From assembly GCA_934309345.1 (NCBI GenBank), contig CAKRDD010000001.1:174916-238915 (forward strand): a stretch of 64,000 bases of DNA, in the 5' to 3' direction. Shown here piece by piece: positions 33,225 through 42,784 of the stretch. Under the pieces are notes generated by a model. That model was not told the DNA's origin. It saw nothing but the letters and a program-made list of their open reading frames with translations, and ran no database searches. The translations under genes and the position numbers were made by a program. This DNA is from an uncultured Mediterraneibacter sp. GTDB taxonomy: Bacteria > Bacillota > Clostridia > Lachnospirales > Lachnospiraceae. Positions within the stretch are counted from its first letter, which is position 1; each line of letters opens with the position of its first letter.

Positions 33225-35870
33225 ATGAGCAAAGAACTCGCAAAGACTTACGATCCGAAACAGATCGAAGAGAAACTCTATGAGAGATGGTGTGAGAACA
33301 AGTATTTTCATGCTGAAGTAGACAGAAGTAAGAAACCATTTACAACAGTAATGCCGCCTCCGAATATTACAGGAAAGCTGCATATGGGACATGCACTTGA
33401 CAACACACTGCAGGATATCCTGATCCGTTACAAGAGAATGGAAGGATACAATGCGCTGTGGATCCCGGGAACAGACCATGCAGCAATCTCTACAGAGGTT
33501 AAGGTTACAAACCAGCTCAAAGAAGAGGGAATCGACAAGAAAGAACTCGGACGTGAGGGATTCCTTGAGAGAACATGGCAGTGGAAAGAAGAGTACGCAG
33601 GAACAATCGAGAACCAGCTGAAGAAGCTTGGTATTTCCTGTGACTGGGACAGAGAGCGTTTTACAATGGACGAGGGATGTTCCAAGGCTGTAGAAGAAGT
33701 ATTTATTAATTTATATAACAAGGGATACATTTACAAAGGATCCAGAATTATCAACTGGTGTCCGAAGTGTAAGACATCTCTGTCAGACGCAGAGGTAGAG
33801 CATGAGGATCAGGACGGAAACTTCTGGCACATCAAGTACCCAATCGCCGGAACAGACCGTTTCCTTGAGATCGCAACAACACGTCCGGAGACACTGCTTG
33901 GAGATACAGCAATCGCCGTTCACCCGGATGATGAGAGATACAAAGACATCGTAGGAAAGATGGCAATCCTTCCGCTTGTAAACCGTGAGATCCCGATCGT
34001 TGCGGACTATTATGTAGACAAAGAATTCGGAACAGGTGCTGTTAAGATCACACCGGCACATGACCCGAACGACTTCGAGGTAGGAAAGCGTCATAACCTT
34101 CCGGAGATCAACATCATGAATGATGATGCGACAATTAACGAGAAGGGTGGAAAATACGTAGGAATGGATCGTTACGAGGCCAGAAAGGCAATCGTAGCAG
34201 ATCTGGACGAGCAGGGATACCTTGTAAAGGTTGTTCCTCACATGCATGCAGTAGGAACACATGATCGTTGTGGTACAACAGTTGAGCCACTGATCAAACA
34301 GCAGTGGTTCGTAAAGATGGATGAGCTTGCAAAACCGGCGATCAACGCACTGAAGACTGGCGAGCTTCGTTTTGTACCGGAGCGTTTTGACAAGATTTAC
34401 CTTCACTGGCTTGAGAACATCAAAGACTGGTGTATTTCCCGTCAGATCTGGTGGGGACACAGAATCCCGGCTTATTACTGTGATGAGTGCGGTGAATTTG
34501 TAGTTGCGAAAGAAGCACCGGAGAAATGCCCACACTGTGGATGTACACATTTCACACAGGATGAGGATACACTGGATACATGGTTCTCTTCCGCACTGTG
34601 GCCGTTCTCCACACTTGGATGGCCAGAGAAGACAGAAGACCTTGACTACTTCTATCCGACAGATGTTCTTGTAACAGGATATGATATCATCTTCTTCTGG
34701 GTAATCCGTATGGTATTCTCAGGATATGAGCATACAGGAAAAGCTCCGTTTAACACAGTACTGATCCACGGTCTTGTAAGAGACTCCCAGGGACGTAAGA
34801 TGAGTAAGTCTCTTGGAAATGGTATCGATCCGCTTGAGATCATCGACAAGTACGGTGCAGATGCCCTTAGACTGACACTGATCACAGGAAATGCACCTGG
34901 TAACGATATGCGTTTCTACAACGAGCGTGTTGAGGCAAGCCGTAACTTTGCAAACAAAGTATGGAATGCATCAAGATTTATTCTGATGAACATGGAGAAA
35001 AATGTTGTAGAAGAACCAGAAGACTTCCTGCTGAAACCGGCAGACAGATGGATCCTTTCCAAGGTTAACAGCCTGACAAAAGAAATGACAGAGAACATGG
35101 ATAAGTTCGAACTCGGTATCGCAGTTCAGAAAGTTCATGACTTTATCTGGGATGAGTTCTGTGACTGGTATGTAGAGATCGCAAAATATCGTATCTACCA
35201 TGCAGAGGAAGATTCACAGTCCGCAAACTGTGCTTTGTGGGTACTTAAGACAGTACTTGGACAGGCACTGAAGCTCCTTCATCCATTTATGCCATTTATC
35301 ACAGAAGAGATCTACGGAGCACTTGTACCGGAAGAAGAGTCACTGATGATGTCCAGCTGGCCGGTATACAGAGAAGATTGGGAATTCCCATATGCTACAG
35401 AAGTTATTGAGCATGTAAAAGCGATCACACGCGGAATCAGAAATATGCGTGCTGAGATGAATGTTCCAAATAACAAACGTACAAAGGTTTATATCATCAG
35501 CAAAGATTCAAAAATGCTTACAGCACTTGAAGTATTCAAGGAATCTGTAAAACCGCTGATGCTGGCGAATGATATTATTCTTCACTATGAGAAGAAAGAT
35601 GTTGCAGATGATGCAGTATCTATTGTTGTTCCGGGAGCAACAGTTTACCTGCCGCTGGAAGACCTTGTAGACTTCGAGCAGGAGAGAGAAAGACTGAAGA
35701 AAGAGGAAGAGAGACTCAACAGCGAGATAAAGAGAGCACAGGGAATGCTTGCAAATGAGAGATTCACAAGCAAAGCACCGGCAGATAAGGTTCAGGCTGA
35801 GCGTGATAAACTTGAGAAATATACAAAGATGCTTGAGCAGGTAAAAGAGAGAATCGATAGTCTCAGATAA
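33225..35870 (+). CDS. valS: Valyl-tRNA synthetase
   Basis: An 881-aa class I synthetase. The HIGH-type motif is PPNITGKLHMGHAL and the KMSKS motif is GRKMSKSLGNG. The editing domain region has TTRPETLLGDTAIAVHP, zinc-type cysteines are in CDECGEFVV and CPHCGC, and the C-terminal coiled coil (EQERERLKKEEERLNSE) is typical of ValRS. The ATG at 33225 follows AAAGGAGAA; the in-frame ATG at 33174 lies close behind the terminator and lacks a ribosome site. Confidence 0.97.
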   Translation: MSKELAKTYDPKQIEEKLYERWCENKYFHAEVDRSKKPFTTVMPPPNITGKLHMGHALDNTLQDILIRYKRMEGYNALWIPGTDHAAISTEVKVTNQLKEEGIDKKELGREGFLERTWQWKEEYAGTIENQLKKLGISCDWDRERFTMDEGCSKAVEEVFINLYNKGYIYKGSRIINWCPKCKTSLSDAEVEHEDQDGNFWHIKYPIAGTDRFLEIATTRPETLLGDTAIAVHPDDERYKDIVGKMAILPLVNREIPIVADYYVDKEFGTGAVKITPAHDPNDFEVGKRHNLPEINIMNDDATINEKGGKYVGMDRYEARKAIVADLDEQGYLVKVVPHMHAVGTHDRCGTTVEPLIKQQWFVKMDELAKPAINALKTGELRFVPERFDKIYLHWLENIKDWCISRQIWWGHRIPAYYCDECGEFVVAKEAPEKCPHCGCTHFTQDEDTLDTWFSSALWPFSTLGWPEKTEDLDYFYPTDVLVTGYDIIFFWVIRMVFSGYEHTGKAPFNTVLIHGLVRDSQGRKMSKSLGNGIDPLEIIDKYGADALRLTLITGNAPGNDMRFYNERVEASRNFANKVWNASRFILMNMEKNVVEEPEDFLLKPADRWILSKVNSLTKEMTENMDKFELGIAVQKVHDFIWDEFCDWYVEIAKYRIYHAEEDSQSANCALWVLKTVLGQALKLLHPFMPFITEEIYGALVPEEESLMMSSWPVYREDWEFPYATEVIEHVKAITRGIRNMRAEMNVPNNKRTKVYIISKDSKMLTALEVFKESVKPLMLANDIILHYEKKDVADDAVSIVVPGATVYLPLEDLVDFEQERERLKKEEERLNSEIKRAQGMLANERFTSKAPADKVQAERDKLEKYTKMLEQVKERIDSLR

Positions 35871-35943
35871 CTGTGGGGGGAAAAGAATTACTGATTACAG
35901 AACCGTGTGAACAGTAGATTTGACACAGTATCAGGTATTAGAC

Positions 35944-35997
35944 GGCAAAAAGTCGCACGGCAGAAGGGAGCTAAGATCCCATGCCGTGCATTTTGCC
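35944..35997 (+). terminator. Long hairpin between valS and the LTA-synthase-like gene
   Basis: GGCAAAA (35944-35950) pairs with TTTTGCC (35991-35997), GCACGGCA (35955-35962) with TGCCGTGC (35982-35989), and GGGA with TCCC inside. No T-run follows, so it may be a weak terminator, a processing site or a protein site. The next gene starts 20 bases later. Confidence 0.55.
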
Positions 35998-36016
35998 TAT
36001 AAGAAAGAGGTTATAG

Positions 36017-38236
36017 ATGAAGCGGATTCATATTAAAAAACCAGATATCAAAGGATTTTTTACAAAAGTCAAAAATCTGAAACCGGAAGATATCAAGAGA
36101 CACTATCAGGAGAAAAAAGCAAGACGTCAGAGAATTCTGGAACAGAGAAGAAACAGTAAATTTGCGAAGAAGATGCAGCCGGTTTATAAGTGGATGAATA
36201 GATTTTCACTTGTTCTTCATTATCTGCTGGCTTGTATTTTGAACTTTTTGATCGAGGTGATCTCAAGGCATTCTTTTTTTGAAGCTTGGAGTTATATGAC
36301 TGGAACACCGCTTGTGTTTCTGTTTAATGCATTTTTAATTTTTGCGACATTTATGATAGTTTATCTGTTCCGAAGACGAGTGTTCGTCAGAATCCTTCTC
36401 AGTGTATTCTGGCTGTTTCTCGGAGCATGTAACGGATATCTGCTCCTGAAGCGAGTGACACCGTTCAATGCACAGGACTTGAAAGTTCTGTCAGATGCTT
36501 TGGAACTGACAAGCAATTACTTTAATGGCTTTGAGATCGTGATGCTTACCATTGGAATCGCAGCTGTTGTTTTGTGGGTGATTTCCATGTGGCGCCGCGG
36601 TGGGCAGTATACTGGAAAGATGCACCGCATTATTGCAGTGATTGCTGTTGTGGCATCCGGATTTGCCTATGTAGGGCTTACTGATGTTGCAATCGACAAG
36701 CGAGTAATCTCAAATTATTTTGGAAATATCGCATTTGCTTACGAAGACTATGGATTCCCATATTGCTTCGCAGCAAGCTTATTTAATACAGGAATCAATC
36801 AGCCGGCCGGTTACAGCGAAGAGACGATGGCAGAGATCAACAAGGATGGATGCCTTAATGTGAGTGAGACAAGCCGTTCGAAAGATGAACTGCCGAATAT
36901 CATGTTTGTCCAGCTGGAATCTTATTTCGATCCGACCGAGGTAGAATGGCTGAGATTTTCAGAGGATCCGATCCCGAATCTCAGAAAGCTTTATGCGGAC
37001 TATTCTTCCGGATATTTCAAAGTTCCATCTGTTGGAGCAGGTACAGCGAATACAGAGTTCGAGGTACTTACAGGAATGAATATGCGTTTCTTTGGACCGG
37101 GAGAGTATCCGTACAAGACTTATGTGAAGACGACACCGCTTGAGAGTGCGGCAAGTGCACTGACTTCTCTTGGATATGGTGCGGAGGCTCTTCACAACAA
37201 CGGCGGTAATTTCTACAGCCGTGCAAAAGTATACAACAACATGGGATTCGACCATTATACAAGTAAGGAATTCATGAATATCTTAAAGACGACTCCAAAG
37301 GGATGGGCAACAGACGATATTCTTGTTCCGAACATTATGGAGTCTCTGGACACAACAGACGGAACAGACTTTGTATGTACGATCAGTGTGCAGGGACATG
37401 GAGATTATCCGACAGAGCCGACCCTGGAAAATCCGGAGATCAAAGTAACCGGAGTGCAAGATGAAGGCAAGAGAAATGCATGGGAATACTATGTAAATGA
37501 AGTCCATGAGATGGACAAATTCGTCGGACAGCTGATCGATGCAATCGAGCAGAGAGGGGAACCGACAGTGATCGTATTCTACGGAGACCATCTTCCGACA
37601 CTTGGTCTGGAAGCGAAAGACCTGAAAGGAAAATATCTGTACAATACGAATTATGTTATCTGGGACAACATCGGTCTGGAAAAGAAAGATGGAAATATCG
37701 CTGCTTACCAGATTATGGCAGACGTCTTTGACCGTCTGGATATTCATACAGGAACTATTTTCAATTACCATCAGCAGAGAAGACAGACAAAGAATTATCT
37801 TGCTGATCTGGAATTACTCCAGTATGATATCATGTACGGAAAACAGTATGTATACAAGGACAGTGGAGCTCCGATCACAGAAGGACATATGGTCATGGGA
37901 GTAAAGGATGCGACGATCACCAGTGTTGTGGAGCAGCTGAAGGGAACTTATAGCATTTACGGAGAGAACTTTACAAAGCAGAGTAAAGTTTATATCAACG
38001 GTGAGAAGCAGACAACAAAATTCCTGAACAATACAAGATTGGATCTGAAAGAGTCAGAGATCAAAGATGGTGATCAGATCATGGTCGCACAGTGCGGTTC
38101 AAGCAATACAATCTTCCGTACATCGAAGACTTATGAATATACAGGAGGCCAGCTTGTAGAAGTGACAGACCAGGATACGGATGTTGAGAATGGAAGACAG
38201 GCCTTTGTAGAACAAAAGGAAGAAAAGAAAAAATGA
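36017..38236 (+). CDS. LTA synthase family membrane sulfatase-like enzyme with C-terminal TIG-like domain
   Basis: A 739-aa protein. The first ~60 residues are very basic and cytosolic, followed by about five membrane helices (70-240). An extracellular alkaline-phosphatase-superfamily domain then has IMFVQLESYFDP (metal Glu), GAGTANTEFEVLTGMN with the catalytic Thr, and FYGDHLPTLG. The last ~100 residues after the catalytic domain (TYSIYGENFTKQSKVYINGE) resemble an IPT/TIG-like immunoglobulin fold. LtaS-type enzymes polymerise glycerol phosphate from phosphatidylglycerol onto glycolipid or transfer it to glycans. AAGAGG precedes the ATG; the stop overlaps folC by four bases. Confidence 0.87.
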   Translation: MKRIHIKKPDIKGFFTKVKNLKPEDIKRHYQEKKARRQRILEQRRNSKFAKKMQPVYKWMNRFSLVLHYLLACILNFLIEVISRHSFFEAWSYMTGTPLVFLFNAFLIFATFMIVYLFRRRVFVRILLSVFWLFLGACNGYLLLKRVTPFNAQDLKVLSDALELTSNYFNGFEIVMLTIGIAAVVLWVISMWRRGGQYTGKMHRIIAVIAVVASGFAYVGLTDVAIDKRVISNYFGNIAFAYEDYGFPYCFAASLFNTGINQPAGYSEETMAEINKDGCLNVSETSRSKDELPNIMFVQLESYFDPTEVEWLRFSEDPIPNLRKLYADYSSGYFKVPSVGAGTANTEFEVLTGMNMRFFGPGEYPYKTYVKTTPLESAASALTSLGYGAEALHNNGGNFYSRAKVYNNMGFDHYTSKEFMNILKTTPKGWATDDILVPNIMESLDTTDGTDFVCTISVQGHGDYPTEPTLENPEIKVTGVQDEGKRNAWEYYVNEVHEMDKFVGQLIDAIEQRGEPTVIVFYGDHLPTLGLEAKDLKGKYLYNTNYVIWDNIGLEKKDGNIAAYQIMADVFDRLDIHTGTIFNYHQQRRQTKNYLADLELLQYDIMYGKQYVYKDSGAPITEGHMVMGVKDATITSVVEQLKGTYSIYGENFTKQSKVYINGEKQTTKFLNNTRLDLKESEIKDGDQIMVAQCGSSNTIFRTSKTYEYTGGQLVEVTDQDTDVENGRQAFVEQKEEKKK

Positions 38237-39531
38237 CCTATAAGGAAATCGTAACCTATATAGAAGAAATTCCAAGATTTACAAGAAAGCACTCTCTGGA
38301 TCATACCAGAGAGATGCTTCTGTTTCTGGGAAATCCGCAGAATGGAAAGAAGATCATTCATGTAGCGGGAACGAATGGAAAAGGTTCTGTATGCGCTTAT
38401 CTGGATGCGATGCTCCGGGCGGAAGGAAAAAGCACCGGATTGTTTACTTCACCGCATCTGGTGAAAATGAATGAACGGATTCTTCTGAACGGAAAGCAGA
38501 TCAGTGATGAGGATTTCTGCGAAGTATTTGAAGAGACTATGCAGGCTGTTCGCAGGATGCAGGATGCAGGACTGGAGCATCCGACATTTTTCGAATTTTT
38601 ATTTGCAATGGCGATGAAAGCTTATGACAGAGCAGGAATGGAATACATTGTCCTTGAGACAGGACTTGGAGGCCGGCTGGATGCAACCAGTTCTGTAGAA
38701 CCGGTTGCCTGCGTGATCACATCGATCGGTCTGGATCATATGGAATATCTTGGTGACACAGTGGAGCAGATCGCAGGAGAGAAGGCAGGAATCATCCGTC
38801 CGGAAGTTCCGGTGTTTTTTGCACAGACAGCACCGGAAAGTGATTCTGTAATTGAAAAAACAGCGGAAAAAGAAGGCTGTTTCTGTAAAAAAATAGGGAA
38901 AGATGCGTACGAAATTCTTGGAATTGAAGATAAACATATTGCATTTTCCTGCGCAAGTGCGTATTATGGAACTACCACGTGGAAATTAAATAATATTGGA
39001 ACCTATCAGCCGGGAAATGCAATGCTTGCGATGGAAGTGATGCGTTATCTTTTCAGAGAAAACGGTCATCCACAAGAGTGGAGAACAGCACTTGCCAGGG
39101 TGAAATGGGCAGGAAGAATGGAAGAGATCCTTCCAAAAGTATACGTTGACGGAGCACATAATGTGAGTGCCATTCAGGCATTTGCGAGAAGTGTTCCGGA
39201 GAATCCAGATGGAAATATTATTTTATTTTCGGCGGTAAAAGATAAAGAATATGAAGAAATGATTTCGTATCTATGCAAACATGCAGATGCGGAAGAATAT
39301 GTAGTAACATTGATCGATGGAGATCGTGCGACAGATGCACACATTCTGGGTGAACTGTTCCGGAAATATACAGAACAGCCGGTGACTGTGATTGAATCTG
39401 TCAAAGAGGCAATGCAGTATGTATTGCAGATTCAGGGGAGAAGAACGGTGTATTGTCTCGGTTCGCTTTACCTGACAGGAATGATCAAAGAGATCATACA
39501 GGAATCTTTAAGCGGATGTGGGGAGGTTTGA
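38233..39531 (+). CDS. folC: Folylpolyglutamate synthase / dihydrofolate synthase
   Basis: A 432-aa Mur-ligase-family enzyme. The P-loop is HVAGTNGKGSVCAYLD (about 40-55), with FTSPHLVKMNERI, LETGLGGRLDATS and ITSIGLDHMEYLGDT. VDGAHNVSAIQAF begins the C-terminal domain. It adds glutamate to tetrahydrofolates (and to dihydropteroate when bifunctional). It is coupled by ATGA to the upstream LTA-synthase-like gene, an unusual pair that probably only shares transcription. Confidence 0.94.
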   Translation: MTYKEIVTYIEEIPRFTRKHSLDHTREMLLFLGNPQNGKKIIHVAGTNGKGSVCAYLDAMLRAEGKSTGLFTSPHLVKMNERILLNGKQISDEDFCEVFEETMQAVRRMQDAGLEHPTFFEFLFAMAMKAYDRAGMEYIVLETGLGGRLDATSSVEPVACVITSIGLDHMEYLGDTVEQIAGEKAGIIRPEVPVFFAQTAPESDSVIEKTAEKEGCFCKKIGKDAYEILGIEDKHIAFSCASAYYGTTTWKLNNIGTYQPGNAMLAMEVMRYLFRENGHPQEWRTALARVKWAGRMEEILPKVYVDGAHNVSAIQAFARSVPENPDGNIILFSAVKDKEYEEMISYLCKHADAEEYVVTLIDGDRATDAHILGELFRKYTEQPVTVIESVKEAMQYVLQIQGRRTVYCLGSLYLTGMIKEIIQESLSGCGEV

Positions 39532-39537
39532 TTGCAG

Positions 39538-39687
39538 ATGCTTAATTATGAAGAAGAACTCAGAAAATTCAAGCCAAGTCTCGAGGTTGACCAGATTGAG
39601 GAAGCTGTTTACAAGGAAGATCTGACAGATATGCAGGATATCGTAAAAGAGGTTATGGCAAAGAAAGAAAAAACGGTGAGAAGATAG
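39538..39687 (+). CDS. Small charged protein between folC and the TPR gene
   Basis: A 49-aa open frame starting MLNYEEELRKFKPSLEVDQI and ending KKEKTVRR. GGGAGG (39521-39526) lies 11 bases before the ATG; a TTG two codons earlier (39532) gives better spacing. It is acidic then basic, probably helical, with no membrane segment. It sits snugly between two genes on the same strand (6 and 20 bases), which favours a real gene. I believe similar short proteins occur next to folC in Lachnospiraceae. Function unknown. Confidence 0.65.
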   Translation: MLNYEEELRKFKPSLEVDQIEEAVYKEDLTDMQDIVKEVMAKKEKTVRR

Positions 39688-39707
39688 AAAGATAGTGGTG
39701 GGTATAA

Positions 39708-41204
39708 ATGGATTACACAAAGAAGATCATGTATCAGTCAAATACCTGGTACAATGATGGACTGCGCAAAGCCCAGGTGAGAGATATGTCCGGGGCAATC
39801 GTTTCCTTGCAGCAGAGTCTGCAGTATAACAGGGAGAATATTGCAGCGCGGAATCTTTTAGGTCTTGTGTATTATGGCATAGGGGAAGTTTCAGAAGCTC
39901 TTGTGGAGTGGATCATCAGTAAGAATCTGTGCCCAAGAGATAATATTGCAGATTATTATATTAAAAAAGTACAGAATTCAGCGAATGAATTAGAATCACT
40001 GAATCAGGCAATTAAGAAGTTTAACCAGTGTCTGGTTTACTGTCAGCAGAATGGGGAAGATCTTGCTATCATCCAGTTGAAACAGGTGATCGCGTCTCAT
40101 CCGACATTTCTGAAGGCGTATCAGCTTCTGGCTCTGATTTATATACAGACGAATCAGAATACAAAGGCAAGACAGATTCTTATAGAAGCAAAGAAATTAG
40201 ATACAACAAATGAACTGACACTGACCTATCTGCAAGAAGTCACAAAACAGCGTGGCAGATACGGGAAGAATGTTGAGAGAAATTTTCGGAAACCCAAAAG
40301 TGCGGCAGTAGAATATAGTCTTGGGAATGAGACGATCATTCAGCCAAGACGTTCTAAGATCCGGGATATGGCACAGCAGCTTGCATTTGCCAATATATTG
40401 ATCGGAATGGTTCTTGGTGCTGCTTTGATCTGGTTTCTTATAGCTCCGGCGGTGAACCAGAACCGCTCGGAGAAGTTGAATAATCAGATGCGTGCATACA
40501 GTGAACAGATCAATACCCTGGAAGCACAGGTGAGTGCCCAGACAAGAACACTGGATCAGTATCGAACAGCCGGAGATGAGGCACAGAAAGCAGTTGATCA
40601 GGCAAAGGCAACATCTGACAGCTATGAGAAACTGCTTCAGGTTTCAAGTCAGAGCCGTTCCGGAGAATATAGTTATACGGATATGGCAGATGCGCTGCTT
40701 GAGATTACAAGAGATTCTCTTGGAGACAGTGGAAAAGAGATGTATGACACACTTTCCGATTCTATTTTCCCAACAGCATGCAGGAGAAGATATGCAGCCG
40801 GTGTGGATTCGCTGGAATCAGAGGACTATGATCAGGCGATTGAGTACCTGACAAAGGTTGTGAAGATGGACGAAAGTTATAATAATGGACAGGCTATTTA
40901 CCGTCTGGCACAGGCTTATCAGGGAAAAGGCGATACAGAGAATGCAAAGACCTGGTATCAGAAGATGGTAGATACTTATAACAATTCCAAATATATTGAG
41001 GATGCGAAAAAACAGCTTGCAATTCTGAATGGAGACGCCAGCGCAGATACAAGTACAGACGCAAGTTCAGATACAACTTCAGACAGCAGTTCAGCATCAG
41101 AGGACTCAGAAAATTCCAATAACTCCAATAGCTCCGATAATTCTCAGGATGATGGGGATAATGGAAATTACGATAATTCTGACAATACAGAGGATAATGA
41201 ATAA
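39708..41204 (+). CDS. Membrane-anchored TPR protein with coiled coil and acidic Ser/Asn/Asp tail
   Basis: A 498-aa protein. The N-terminal half (1-200) holds TPR-like helices (AARNLLGLVYYGIGEVSEAL, LKAYQLLALIYIQTNQNTKA). One membrane span lies near 226-246 (ILIGMVLGAALIWFLIAP). A coiled coil follows (EQINTLEAQVSAQTRTLDQY), a second TPR block (DYDQAIEYLTKVVKMDESY), and a tail of ~55 residues almost only Ser, Asp, Thr, Asn and Glu. The topology suggests cytosolic and external TPR scaffolds joined by one helix; partner unknown. The start follows GTGGTGGGT. A terminator follows the stop. Confidence 0.78.
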   Translation: MDYTKKIMYQSNTWYNDGLRKAQVRDMSGAIVSLQQSLQYNRENIAARNLLGLVYYGIGEVSEALVEWIISKNLCPRDNIADYYIKKVQNSANELESLNQAIKKFNQCLVYCQQNGEDLAIIQLKQVIASHPTFLKAYQLLALIYIQTNQNTKARQILIEAKKLDTTNELTLTYLQEVTKQRGRYGKNVERNFRKPKSAAVEYSLGNETIIQPRRSKIRDMAQQLAFANILIGMVLGAALIWFLIAPAVNQNRSEKLNNQMRAYSEQINTLEAQVSAQTRTLDQYRTAGDEAQKAVDQAKATSDSYEKLLQVSSQSRSGEYSYTDMADALLEITRDSLGDSGKEMYDTLSDSIFPTACRRRYAAGVDSLESEDYDQAIEYLTKVVKMDESYNNGQAIYRLAQAYQGKGDTENAKTWYQKMVDTYNNSKYIEDAKKQLAILNGDASADTSTDASSDTTSDSSSASEDSENSNNSNSSDNSQDDGDNGNYDNSDNTEDNE

Positions 41205-41215
41205 GATTACGAAGG

Positions 41216-41246
41216 AAAAGGATATGCGAAGAAGCATATCCTTTTT
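41216..41246 (+). terminator. Intrinsic terminator after the TPR gene
   Basis: AAAAGGATATGC (41216-41227) pairs perfectly with GCATATCCTTTT (41234-41245), with a T-run to 41246. Confidence 0.92.
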
Positions 41247-41304
41247 AGTGTACAGATTCAGGTAATTAAACGGAAAATCGGAAAAGCAGGAGGCAGGAAT
41301 ATTT

Positions 41305-41616
41305 ATGAGATATCAGGTACAGGAAAATTGTCTGACGATCTATCTTCCAAGAGAGGTAGACCATCATAATGCAGATGAAATCAGGAAAGAAGCGGATGCT
41401 GTGATCAGCAGAAATCATATCAGATATGTGATCTTTGACTTTGACAGGACAGATTTTATGGATAGTTCGGGAATTGGAATCATTATGGGACGGTATAAGA
41501 CCGTCAGTCTGATCGGAGGAGAAGTCTGGGCGGTACATACGAACGAAAGAATCCGGAAGATTCTTACATTTTCAGGAGCAGCAAAGATTATGCAGATCTA
41601 TGAGGGGGAAGAGTGA
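41305..41616 (+). CDS. spoIIAA: Anti-sigma F factor antagonist SpoIIAA
   Basis: A 103-aa STAS-domain protein. FMDSSGIGIIMGRYK carries the serine phosphorylated by SpoIIAB. When dephosphorylated it frees sigma F in the forespore. GCAGGAGGCAGG lies upstream. It is the first gene of the spoIIA operon; the promoter probably lies in the ~60 bases after the preceding terminator but I see no clear sigma-H or Spo0A match. Confidence 0.95.
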   Translation: MRYQVQENCLTIYLPREVDHHNADEIRKEADAVISRNHIRYVIFDFDRTDFMDSSGIGIIMGRYKTVSLIGGEVWAVHTNERIRKILTFSGAAKIMQIYEGEE

Positions 41617-42083
41617 TGGAGGCGAGTAATACACAGAGAAATGAGATGGAGATCCGCTTTGACAGCAGATCAGAAAATGAGGGATTTGCCAGAGTATCAG
41701 TAGCATCCTTTTTAACACAACTCAACCCAACGGTGGAAGAAGTTGCAGATGTGAAGACCGCAGTGTCAGAAGCCGTAACAAATGCGATCATCCACGGATA
41801 TGAACAGAGAGTAGAAAAAGTAAAGATACACTGTAGTATAGAAAACCAGCTTTTTACAGTAGAAATATCGGACAATGGGAAAGGTATTGAAAATGTGGAA
41901 AAAGCAATGGAACCGATGTTTACAACAAAACCGGAGGATGATCGGTCAGGAATGGGATTTTCTTTTATGGAAGCATTCATGGATACCGTGGAAGTAGAGT
42001 CAAAGGCGGGGAAGGGAACCTGTGTAAAAATGACTAAGACAATAGGTAAAGGAAGCAGAGTATGGACAACACAATCGCTTTAA
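41616..42083 (+). CDS. spoIIAB: Anti-sigma F factor SpoIIAB
   Basis: A 155-aa GHKL-fold serine kinase and anti-sigma factor. The ATP-site motifs are VSEAVTNAIIHGYE (N-box) and EISDNGKGIENVE (G1), with GMGFSFMEAFMD (G2). It binds sigma F and phosphorylates SpoIIAA. The ATG at 41616 overlaps the spoIIAA stop; a GTG one codon earlier is possible. It overlaps sigF by 22 bases. Confidence 0.95.
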   Translation: MEASNTQRNEMEIRFDSRSENEGFARVSVASFLTQLNPTVEEVADVKTAVSEAVTNAIIHGYEQRVEKVKIHCSIENQLFTVEISDNGKGIENVEKAMEPMFTTKPEDDRSGMGFSFMEAFMDTVEVESKAGKGTCVKMTKTIGKGSRVWTTQSL

Positions 42084-42781
42084 TTAGAAAGTCACACGAC
42101 GGAGATAAAAAAGCGAGAGAAGAACTTGTCGAGAGAAATATAGGACTTGTCTGGTGTGTGGTAAAGCGATTTTACGGAAGAGGCGCAGATCCGGAAGACC
42201 TGTTTCAGATTGGAAGCATCGGACTGCTTAAGGCAATTGATAAATTCGACCTTTCCTATGAAGTACAGTTTTCAACTTATGCCGTTCCGATGATATCAGG
42301 AGAAATCCGGCGCTTTTTGAGAGATGACGGAATGATAAAAGTCAGCCGTTCATTGAGAGAGCTGTCCTACAAGAGTTTGCAGGCGAGAGAAAAGATGACC
42401 AGAATACTCGGGAGAGAACCGACATTGAAAGAATTATCAGAAGAGCTTCAGGTAGATTGTGAGGAGATTGTGCAGGCAATGGAGTCGGCAGTGGAGGTGG
42501 AATCCATATATAAGCCGATCCATCAGAAAGAGGGAAGTGAGATCCTTCTGATGGATAAGCTGGAAGAAAAAGACAGGCAGGAAGAAAAGGTGCTTGACCG
42601 GATCGTATTAAAAGAAGTGCTGGAAACACTTGAAGCGAAGGAGAAGACAATTATTTATCTGAGATATTTCGCAGGAAAGACACAGGCTGAGATAGGAAAG
42701 AAAATGGGAATGTCCCAGGTGCAGGTGTCGAGGACAGAAAAAAAGGTACTGGAGCGGATGCGGAAAGAAATGAAGCGGTAG
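42062..42781 (+). CDS. sigF: Sporulation sigma factor F
   Basis: A 239-aa sigma-70 family factor directing early forespore transcription. Region 2 has DPEDLFQIGSIGLLKAIDKF and FSTYAVPMISGEIRRFLRDD, region 3 KVSRSLREL, and region 4 YFAGKTQAEIGKKMGMSQVQ. Length and order match SigF. It is the last gene of the operon and ends only three bases from the oppositely oriented spoVAB, without room for a terminator. Confidence 0.95.
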   Translation: MDNTIALIRKSHDGDKKAREELVERNIGLVWCVVKRFYGRGADPEDLFQIGSIGLLKAIDKFDLSYEVQFSTYAVPMISGEIRRFLRDDGMIKVSRSLRELSYKSLQAREKMTRILGREPTLKELSEELQVDCEEIVQAMESAVEVESIYKPIHQKEGSEILLMDKLEEKDRQEEKVLDRIVLKEVLETLEAKEKTIIYLRYFAGKTQAEIGKKMGMSQVQVSRTEKKVLERMRKEMKR

Positions 42782-42784
42782 AGT

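Noticed and set aside
33783..34550. Minus-strand open frame of 255 codons inside valS
   Set aside because: Shadow of the synthetase; no promoter or ribosome site and no recognisable domain.
35901..35918. CGTGTGAACAGTA as a third copy of the MITE-like repeat end
   Set aside because: Only about 13 bases match and neither the second end nor the internal hairpins are present; too short to claim.
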